Part shown: piece by piece, positions 7,226-12,364 of the stretch
Layout: each line of letters begins with the position of its first letter
Numbering within the stretch: the stretch's first letter is position 1
Origin: Actinocrinis sp046724665
Lineage (GTDB): Bacteria; Actinomycetota; Actinomycetes; Streptomycetales; Catenulisporaceae
Assembly: GCA_046724665.1 (NCBI GenBank)
Contig: JBKOWZ010000151.1
Span: forward strand, 1-12,364
Direction of reading: 5' to 3'
Length of the DNA: 12,364 bases
Program-made: the position numbers and the translations under genes
The notes under the pieces: generated by a model
Seen by the model: the letters and a program-made list of their open reading frames with translations, nothing else
Database searches by the model: none
Told to the model about the DNA's origin: nothing

Positions 7226-8530
7226 TCAGGCGCTGGGAGCGACCTTCGTCAGGCCGTTGATGATGCGGTCCATCGCGTCGCCGCCGCGCGGGTCGGTGAG
7301 GTTGGCCAGCAGCTTGAGCGTGAAGCGCATCAGCATCGTGTGGGACAGGCCGCGGCTGGTCGCGACGCGCATGACGTTCGGGTTGCCGATGAGGCGCACG
7401 AAGAGGCGGCCGAGCGTGTAGTAGCCGCCGTAGGTCTGGCTCAGGATCTTGGGATAGTCGGACAGGGCAAGTTCCCGGTCGTAGTTCGTCCGGCGCGAGC
7501 TGGCCTGCGCGATGACCTTGGCGGCGATCTCGCCGGACTCCATCGCGTAGGCGATGCCTTCGCCGTTGAACGGGTTGACCATCCCGCCGGCGTCGCCGAC
7601 CAGGAGCAGGCCGCGGGTGTAGTGCGGCTTGCGGTTGAAGCCCATCGGGAGCGCTGCGCCGCGGATCGGGGACGTGCGGTTGTCCTCGGTCAGCTTCCAC
7701 TCCGGCGGAGTGGTCGCCAGCCAGCGGCGCATCATGTCGCGGTAGTCCACACCGCGGAACGCGTCCGAGGTGTTGAGGATGCCGAGGCCGATGTTCGACG
7801 TGCCGTCGCCCATGCCGAAGATCCAGCCGTAGCCGGGCAGCAGCCGGTCGGGGTGCTCGGCGTCGCGCAGCTCCAGCCAGGACTCCAGCCAGTCGTCGGT
7901 GTGCCGCGGGTTGCGGTAGTACGCCCGGTACGCCACGCCCATCGGCCGGTCGTCCCGCTTGTGCAGGCCCATCGCCACGGCCAGGCGGGTCGAGTTGCCG
8001 TCCGCGGCGACCACGATCGGGGCGTGGAAGGAGGTCTCGCGCTTCTCCGGACCGAGCTTCGCGGTGACGCCGACGATCCGGGACGTGCGCTCGTCGCGGA
8101 TCGGGGCGGTCACGTTGCACTGCTCGAGCAGGCGGGCGCCGGCCTTCTGCGCCTGGCGGGCGAGCAGATCGTCGAAGTCGGCCCGGGGGCGTACGAGGCC
8201 GTAGTTCGGGTGCGCGGCCAGGTCGGGCCAGGCGAGTTCCAGCTGCTGCCCGCCGCCGATGATGCGCAGACCCTTGTTGTGCAGCCAGCCGGCTTCGGGC
8301 GAGGTGTCGATGCCCATACGCACCAACTGGGTGACCGCGCGCGGAGTCAGGCCGTCGCCGCAGATCTTCTCCCGCGGGAACTCGGTCTTCTCCAGCAGCA
8401 GGACGTCGAGCCCTGCCTGCGCGAGGTGGTATGCCGTCGCGGATCCGGCCGGTCCCGCGCCGACGACGATCACGTCGGCCGTGTGATCGGAGGCGGCGCG
8501 GCGCGCTGAGGCGGCGTCTTCAGTGGGCAC
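7226..8530 (-). CDS. Geranylgeranyl reductase family flavoprotein, probable menaquinone reductase (MenJ-like)
   Basis: This is a 434-residue FAD-dependent reductase. The dinucleotide-binding motif GAGPAG is at residues 24-29, the PREKICGDG signature at 52-60, ADGNS at 176-180, the family YGWIF segment at 234-238 followed by GDGTSNIGLG at 241-250, and the second FAD motif GDAGGMVNPFNGEG at 312-325. The family saturates isoprenoid double bonds. In mycobacteria the relative MenJ (Rv0561c) reduces one double bond of the menaquinone side chain and lies near menG. Here the gene is divergent from menG and next to nuo, so a menaquinone side chain is the likely substrate. The start is the GTG at 8530; an in-frame TAG nine bases upstream excludes an earlier one. 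No Shine-Dalgarno sequence precedes it. A reductase acting on membrane lipid or carotenoid precursors remains possible. Confidence 0.88.
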   Translation of the reverse strand: MPTEDAASARRAASDHTADVIVVGAGPAGSATAYHLAQAGLDVLLLEKTEFPREKICGDGLTPRAVTQLVRMGIDTSPEAGWLHNKGLRIIGGGQQLELAWPDLAAHPNYGLVRPRADFDDLLARQAQKAGARLLEQCNVTAPIRDERTSRIVGVTAKLGPEKRETSFHAPIVVAADGNSTRLAVAMGLHKRDDRPMGVAYRAYYRNPRHTDDWLESWLELRDAEHPDRLLPGYGWIFGMGDGTSNIGLGILNTSDAFRGVDYRDMMRRWLATTPPEWKLTEDNRTSPIRGAALPMGFNRKPHYTRGLLLVGDAGGMVNPFNGEGIAYAMESGEIAAKVIAQASSRRTNYDRELALSDYPKILSQTYGGYYTLGRLFVRLIGNPNVMRVATSRGLSHTMLMRFTLKLLANLTDPRGGDAMDRIINGLTKVAPSA

Positions 8531-8536
8531 GGGAGC

Positions 8537-8542
8537 AGTCTA
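8537..8542 (-). promoter_or_regulatory. -10 element giving a leaderless transcript for the reductase gene
   Basis: TAGACT (TANNNT) ends six bases before the GTG, which places +1 exactly on the start codon at 8530. The gene has no purine-rich ribosome site and cannot begin further upstream because the TAG in this hexamer is an in-frame stop. No convincing -35 is seen. Leaderless mRNAs with this geometry are common in actinobacteria. Confidence 0.55.
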
Positions 8543-8641
8543 GACAACGGGTTGGACGGCACGGCGTGTGCGTAGGCGCGGGCACGGGGCTCCGGAGGGT
8601 GCGGAGGGTCCGGGTGCGCGAGTCGGTGGGTCGGGGGTGCC

Positions 8642-8649
8642 AGGATAGG
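8642..8649 (+). promoter_or_regulatory. Ribosome binding site of menG
   Basis: AGGATAGG lies four to eight bases before the ATG at 8654 and is the only purine-rich stretch at a suitable distance. It supports this start over later in-frame codons. The 123-base gap to the divergent reductase gene must also hold the menG promoter, but I see no clear -35/-10 pair. Confidence 0.45.
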
Positions 8650-8653
8650 TCTC

Positions 8654-9343
8654 ATGAGCAGAGCCTCCCTGGACAAGGAACCGCACGAGGTCGCGGCGAT
8701 GTTCGACGGCGTCGCGGCCCGGTACGACTTCACCAACGACGTGCTGTCGCTGGGGCAGGCCCGCGCCTGGCGCCGCGCAGTGGCCGCCGCGGTGGACGCG
8801 CGGCCGGGCGAGCGGATCCTCGACCTGGCGGCGGGTACCGGCACCTCGTCGGTGCCGTTCCAGCAGGCCGGGGCCTCCGTAGTGGCCTGCGACTTCTCGC
8901 TCGGGATGCTCGACGTCGGCCGGGCACGCAACCCCGAGCTCGACTTCGTCGCCGCCGACGCGCTGCACCTGCCGTTCCGCGACGGCGTCTTCGACGCGGT
9001 GACGATCTCCTTCGGGCTGCGCAACGTGGCCGACACCACGGCGGCGCTGCGCGAGCTGCGGCGGGTGACGAAGTCGGGCGGGCGGCTGCTGGTGTGCGAG
9101 TTCTCGCATCCGACGAACGGGCCGCTGCGGACCGTGTACACCGAGTACCTGATGCGGGCCCTGCCGCCCATCGCGAGGCAGGTCTGTTCAAATCCGGACG
9201 CGTACGTGTATCTCGCCGAGTCGATCCGCGCGTGGCCGGACCAGCGGGGACTTGCGACCCTAATCCAGGCCTCGGGTTGGTCACGGGTAGCGTGGCGTGA
9301 CCTTACCGGGGGGATTGTCGCGCTGCACAGGGGCTATGCGTGA
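8654..9343 (+). CDS. menG: Demethylmenaquinone methyltransferase (UbiE/MenG)
   Basis: This 229-residue class I SAM-dependent methyltransferase catalyses the last core step of menaquinone synthesis, C-methylation of demethylmenaquinone. The UbiE-type N-terminal signature is at residues 24-41 (YDFTNDVLSLGQARAWRR). SAM motif I is LDLAAGTGT at 56-64, the acidic residue after strand two is D80, DALHLPF is at 102-108 and the family segment GLRNVAD at 121-127. The length is normal. It is the only plus-strand gene in the window. It diverges from the MenJ-like reductase and converges with the amidohydrolase, with one base between the stop codons. In actinobacteria, which make menaquinone rather than ubiquinone, the product is assigned to menaquinone. 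Confidence in the family is high. Confidence 0.95.
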   Translation: MSRASLDKEPHEVAAMFDGVAARYDFTNDVLSLGQARAWRRAVAAAVDARPGERILDLAAGTGTSSVPFQQAGASVVACDFSLGMLDVGRARNPELDFVAADALHLPFRDGVFDAVTISFGLRNVADTTAALRELRRVTKSGGRLLVCEFSHPTNGPLRTVYTEYLMRALPPIARQVCSNPDAYVYLAESIRAWPDQRGLATLIQASGWSRVAWRDLTGGIVALHRGYA

Positions 9344-9344
9344 C

Positions 9345-10646
9345 CTACCCGATCGATCGGGTACCAGCGTCGCCGTGGACGATGGCGCCGCCGAGGATGG
9401 TGGCGACGCAGCGGTGTGTCTTGGCCGCGGCGGCGTCGAGTAGGGCAGAGTAGACGTCGATCGGATTAGCCGCGGTGAGGGCGTCGAGTGTCGGCACCGT
9501 GAAGACGGCGAGGTCCGCGCGGGCACCGGCTTCGAGGCGGCCGATATCGGTCAGCCCCATGGCCTGCGCGCCGCCGAGGGTCGCCGCCTCGACGATGCGC
9601 CGATCGAGGTCGGGCTCGGCGTAGCCCTGCACGAGCGCCAGATCGCGCAGCGTCGCGGCCTCTTCCAGCAGGTCGAGGCTCGGGCTTGAGGCGAGCGAGT
9701 CGGTGCCGACGGCGAACGGCGAGCCCTCGGCGAGGTAGTCGGCGATCGGCGGTTCGCCAGCCTGGAGGATGCGGTTCGAGCGCACGCACAGCGCCGCGTA
9801 GACGCCCCGGGAGCGCAGCACGTCGCGGTCGGCGGCGTCGCAGTGCACACAGTGCGCCGCGTGCACGTCGGGGCCGAGCACGGCGATCTTGTCCAGGTAG
9901 CCGACCGGCGTCAGGCCGCTGCCGCCGTCCCTGATCAGCTCCATCGCCTTGCCGAACCGAGTCATGTCATCCGCGAACGGGCCGTCGCCGGTCGCCACGT
10001 AACGCATCTCGGCCTCGGACTCGGCGACGTGCGTGTGCACGCGCAGGCCGCGCTCTCGGGCGATCGCGACGACGTCTACGAAGACCGCGGTGGCGATGGT
10101 GAACGGCGTGTGCGGTGACAGACCGAGGGCGCGTCCAGTCGGCGCGGAGTCGAGCGCGGCGAGAAGGCGGGCGCGTCCGGAGTCGGACCAGCTCTGCGCG
10201 TCTTCGAACACGGCCTCGATGTACGAGATCCCGGCGATTCCGGAGCGCGCGGTGGGCTCCAGCACCTCGGGCTCGGTGACGACGTCCGCGACGGCGGTCG
10301 TCCCGCTCGCAAGCATCAACTGAAGGCCACGGCGCGCGGACTCCTGCCACATCGCCTCGGTGAAGGTCGGCCGCTTCGCGACCATCCGGCTCAGCCACGC
10401 CGGGAAGGACTCGCCGAGCGCGTTGAGTTCCTCGAAATCGGTGTACTGCAAGTGCGCGTGCGCGTTCACCAGGCCCGGGGTGAGCACGCCGGTCCACGCG
10501 TGCTCGGGCACGCCGAGGTGTTCGGCCACGAGCCGCTCGCGGGGGCCGACGGCCGCGATTCGGTCGCCGTCCACCAGAACGGCGCCGTCGCTGATCGGCT
10601 CCGCGGCCATGGGCAGAACGATGGGCGCACTGTGCAGGGTCAGCAT
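9345..10646 (-). CDS. Amidohydrolase, candidate aminodeoxyfutalosine deaminase (MqnX-like)
   Basis: This is a 433-residue cytosolic metal-dependent hydrolase of the amidohydrolase/TRZ-ATZ deaminase type. A small N-terminal beta region (1-55) precedes the TIM barrel. Likely metal and catalytic residues are H63 and H65 (NAHAHLQ), H206 and E209 (HTHVAES), H265 (HAAHC) and D316 (GTDSLAS), the set of a single-metal purine or pyrimidine deaminase. Family members in Streptomyces and Acidothermus deaminate 6-aminodeoxyfutalosine in the futalosine route to menaquinone. The adjacency to menG and a MenJ-like gene supports this, but substrate cannot be read from sequence, and adenosine, S-adenosylhomocysteine or guanine-type deaminases share the motifs. 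The ATG at 10646 lacks a good ribosome site. The gene overlaps the upstream gene by seven bases and ends next to menG. Confidence 0.8.
   Translation of the reverse strand: MLTLHSAPIVLPMAAEPISDGAVLVDGDRIAAVGPRERLVAEHLGVPEHAWTGVLTPGLVNAHAHLQYTDFEELNALGESFPAWLSRMVAKRPTFTEAMWQESARRGLQLMLASGTTAVADVVTEPEVLEPTARSGIAGISYIEAVFEDAQSWSDSGRARLLAALDSAPTGRALGLSPHTPFTIATAVFVDVVAIARERGLRVHTHVAESEAEMRYVATGDGPFADDMTRFGKAMELIRDGGSGLTPVGYLDKIAVLGPDVHAAHCVHCDAADRDVLRSRGVYAALCVRSNRILQAGEPPIADYLAEGSPFAVGTDSLASSPSLDLLEEAATLRDLALVQGYAEPDLDRRIVEAATLGGAQAMGLTDIGRLEAGARADLAVFTVPTLDALTAANPIDVYSALLDAAAAKTHRCVATILGGAIVHGDAGTRSIG
9346..9363. terminator. 18-bp perfect palindrome at the menG/amidohydrolase convergence
   Basis: TACCCGATCGATCGGGTA is its own reverse complement. 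As RNA it can fold into a seven-pair stem with a TCGA loop on either strand. It includes two bases of the amidohydrolase stop codon and starts three bases after the menG stop. The position suggests a compact two-way terminator, but no T-run follows on either strand. A protein-binding palindrome is the alternative. Confidence 0.4.
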
Positions 10647-12115
10647 GCGACGAGCCTATTGGATGCCTGGCGACCAGGTTCCGGAATGGTCGAAGCTGTC
10701 GTATTCGGGCAAGAGGTGTTATTGATCGACAAGTAATCTTTATCGATGTTCAGCCTTACGCCGCCATACGAGGCATACACGTTGCCGAGATACTGATGCA
10801 CACGTTGCGTGGGCCAGGCGTCGGCCGGAGTCGCCGCCAGATCCGCGTCGGCAATGCCGTTCCAGTGCGCGATCGCGACGACGTCCGGCTCGGTGATCTT
10901 TCCACGATTGGCGACCAAGTCGGCGATACCGGTGCTGGCGCTGCTGTACACCGCCGATCGATAGCCCCGGGCGTGCAGTTCGGCGGTCCACGCGGACAGG
11001 AAGGCCATCGCGGCTGTGCACTGGGCGCGTGTTCTGTACGACTCCATGTCGTAGTAGAGCAGCGCGCCGGGGCCGATACCGAGCCTGCGAGCCTGGGCGA
11101 TCGCGTCGTCGGCGCTCTGCGTCCCGAGCGCGGCCGGTCCGGGGCTGGACGCGGTGGCGGTCAGCGGGTCCCAGGCGGCCTGCCAGCCGACGTAGATCGG
11201 CATGAAGTGCCAGCCCGCCTTGGCCCGCGCGGCGACCCAGTCGCTGGTCAGATTCTGCTGCCCGCAGGCGCGTTCGGAGCCGCCGATGTAGATGCCGACG
11301 GTGGTGAACGGTGAGACGGTCCAGGCGTCCATCTGCTTGGCGCTGGGTGCGGCACAGGTGTCGAAGCCGAGGCCGGTGACCTGGTTGGTACCCCGCACAA
11401 TCTCCACCGGCACGGTGTCACGCGCGCGAGTAGGAGCGACGTTACGATGCGCGCGATCGAATCGCGCGGCTGCGCTGTCACGCGCGCGAGTACGAGTAGA
11501 AGCGACGAGCGGGGCACGAGCCGTGGAAGCGGCAGAAGGAGCGGGAACCGCCCGGACGGTGGGTACCTCCGCCGGCTGGGGCAGCCCCGCGCCGGTAAGC
11601 GCGTCGATGACGGTCGCACGGTCGGCGCCGTAACTGGCGGTGATCGTCACGCCCGGCGCGGTCGCATCGATTTCAGCGGCGATCCGGCGGTCGAGCGCGA
11701 TCACAGCGCTGCTGGTGGAGCGGGTCAGGTCGGGCTCGATGAGCAGCGCTCCGGTGCGCCGGCCGATGCCGCGAGCCGGGCACCTCTGCGCAGTGCCGGG
11801 GCGCCCGAGATACACGGCGTGTACATCGAAACGTACGCAGGTGGACGGATGAGCCGTCAGATCGACGACCCGCCAGAACGATGGGACCACGAAGTCGCGT
11901 CCGAGGTAGGTCACCGTCTTCATGCCGTGCCGCACCTTGACGCTGTACGGATTCGCGACGGTGTACGGATCGGACCGCGCGATGGCTGATGCCGATGTGG
12001 TGACCGCCGACACGAGAACCCCGGCGCACGTGGCGATACCGACAATGCGCCCCACGCTGCGCAAACCGTGCCGCGGCCCGGGAAAAGAGTCGCGAGGAGA
12101 ACTGAAGAATGCCAT
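10640..12115 (-). CDS. Secreted protein with C-terminal DUF1906 (GH25-like) domain
   Basis: This is a 491-residue exported protein. Residues 1-44 form a Sec-type signal peptide: basic start, hydrophobic 24-38, and likely cleavage after SASA (44). No twin arginine is seen. Residues 45-180 form a region I do not recognise, with two cysteines (C93, C112). Residues 181-240 are a Pro/Ala/Arg-rich linker with TRARD repeated at 209 and 229. Residues 248-470 resemble the DUF1906 glycoside-hydrolase-like barrel typified by mycobacterial Rv2525c: GFDTC (D252), YYDMES (D356, E358), QYLG (441-444) and NIDKDY (D458). A cell-wall role is plausible, but activity is unproven for the family. The ATG at 12115 has GGGGG six bases upstream. 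The stop lies seven bases inside the amidohydrolase. The last codons use more A/T than the rest. Confidence 0.82.
   Translation of the reverse strand: MAFFSSPRDSFPGPRHGLRSVGRIVGIATCAGVLVSAVTTSASAIARSDPYTVANPYSVKVRHGMKTVTYLGRDFVVPSFWRVVDLTAHPSTCVRFDVHAVYLGRPGTAQRCPARGIGRRTGALLIEPDLTRSTSSAVIALDRRIAAEIDATAPGVTITASYGADRATVIDALTGAGLPQPAEVPTVRAVPAPSAASTARAPLVASTRTRARDSAAARFDRAHRNVAPTRARDTVPVEIVRGTNQVTGLGFDTCAAPSAKQMDAWTVSPFTTVGIYIGGSERACGQQNLTSDWVAARAKAGWHFMPIYVGWQAAWDPLTATASSPGPAALGTQSADDAIAQARRLGIGPGALLYYDMESYRTRAQCTAAMAFLSAWTAELHARGYRSAVYSSASTGIADLVANRGKITEPDVVAIAHWNGIADADLAATPADAWPTQRVHQYLGNVYASYGGVRLNIDKDYLSINNTSCPNTTASTIPEPGRQASNRLVAC
10653..10658 (-). promoter_or_regulatory. -10 element giving a leaderless transcript for the amidohydrolase
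   Basis: TAGGCT (TANNNT) sits six bases upstream of the ATG, so +1 would fall on the A of the start codon at 10646. It lies inside the last codons of the upstream gene. The ATG has no Shine-Dalgarno sequence at normal spacing. The -35 region is unremarkable. It would let the amidohydrolase be expressed apart from the secreted-protein gene it overlaps. Confidence 0.45.
11416..11492. repeat. Pair of 17-base direct repeats in the linker of the DUF1906 gene
   Basis: TGTCACGCGCGCGAGTA occurs at 11416-11432 and again at 11476-11492, exactly 60 bases apart. Both copies are in the same reading frame and encode the two TRARD motifs of the interdomain linker. The 20-codon spacing would keep the frame if the segment were deleted or duplicated by recombination. 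Confidence 0.7.
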
Positions 12116-12151
12116 GGAATGCCCCCAATTGTCACTGAGTGGATCAGGCGG

Positions 12152-12157
12152 ACAATA
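12152..12157 (-). promoter_or_regulatory. Possible -10 element for the DUF1906 gene (TATTGT)
   Basis: TATTGT on the minus strand would start a transcript near 12145, leaving a leader of about 30 bases that contains the GGGGG ribosome site before the ATG at 12115. The -35 position reads GTCCAC, which is poor. It is the most AT-rich hexamer at a sensible distance from the gene. Confidence 0.3.
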
Positions 12158-12220
12158 TCAGGGCATGGACGCAGGTGGACCGCCGCGAACCGGGTGTCGG
12201 CCGCGGCGGACCGCTTCGGC

Positions 12221-12245
12221 CTAATAGATCAGATGATCGGATTAG
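12221..12245. repeat. AT-rich nested dyad beside the hexamer array
   Basis: CTAAT pairs with ATTAG on the outside and GATCA with TGATC on the inside around GA, with one and two unpaired bases between the arms. In this GC-rich sequence a 25-base AT-rich dyad stands out. It could be an operator or a weak hairpin ending a minus-strand gene outside the window; no T-run follows. It is 106 bases upstream of the DUF1906 start. Confidence 0.5.
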
Positions 12246-12256
12246 ATGGCAGGAAG

Positions 12257-12364
12257 TCGCACTCGCACTCGCACTCGCACTCGCACTCGCACTCGCACTC
12301 GCACTCGCACTCGCACTCGCACTCGCACTCGCACTCGCACTCGCACTCGCACTCGCACTCGCAC
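12257..12364. repeat. Perfect hexanucleotide tandem repeat, at least 18 units
   Basis: The unit TCGCAC repeats 18 times with no mismatch over 108 bases and runs to the last base, so the true length is unknown. All six frames are open within it: the plus strand would read Ser-His, Arg-Thr or Ala-Leu, the minus strand Val-Arg, Cys-Glu or Ala-Ser. Minus-strand frames leaving the array stop soon after in two of three cases (at about 12246 for Val-Arg). Whether it is coding or an intergenic microsatellite cannot be decided from this side. Confidence 0.95.

Noticed and set aside
6984..8120. 378-codon minus-strand frame overlapping the reductase gene
   Set aside because: It is a shifted frame of the reductase with Arg/Ala/Pro-rich sequence and no family motif.
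8431..9300. 289-codon plus-strand frame over menG
   Set aside because: It is out of frame with menG, which has all expected methyltransferase motifs.
12257..12364. CRISPR array
   Set aside because: The unit is six bases with no spacers; it is a simple tandem repeat.

Overview
This is a GC-rich, leftward-reading stretch of actinobacterial chromosome. The gene content, the GTG starts, the GTGA/ATGA overlaps and the family resemblances all point to a Streptomyces-like actinomycete; I cannot name the genus. No TTA leucine codon was noticed in the genes I read. Most of the window is respiratory-chain housekeeping.

Layout. Bases 1-6668 (minus strand) hold the first seven genes of a proton-pumping NADH:quinone oxidoreductase (complex I) operon in the order nuoA-B-C-D-E-F-G. 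nuoG runs off the left edge, and nuoH-N would lie beyond it. From nuoB to nuoG the genes overlap by four bases or abut, so they should be translationally coupled. Upstream of nuoA is a 557-base gene-free region with a near-consensus Rex (NADH/NAD+ sensor) operator, a CRP/FNR-like dyad and a perfect 9-bp inverted repeat. It is the likely control region of the operon.

Bases 7226-10646 hold three genes that fit menaquinone metabolism: a geranylgeranyl-reductase-family flavoprotein resembling MenJ (minus), the demethylmenaquinone methyltransferase menG (plus), and an amidohydrolase that is a good candidate for aminodeoxyfutalosine deaminase (minus). Complex I reduces menaquinone in these bacteria, so the enzyme and the makers of its electron acceptor sit together. 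menG and the amidohydrolase converge with one base between their stop codons, beside an 18-bp perfect palindrome.

Bases 10640-12115 (minus) encode a secreted protein with a C-terminal DUF1906 (GH25-like) domain and an unassigned N-terminal half. Its end overlaps the amidohydrolase start by seven bases. The right edge is a perfect hexanucleotide tandem repeat of at least 18 units, preceded by an AT-rich nested dyad. It reaches the last base and may mark a contig end.

I see no clearly new multi-gene system. The points most worth following up are the compound nuoA control region, two start codons placed exactly as leaderless starts, the amidohydrolase as a futalosine-pathway enzyme, and the edge repeat.
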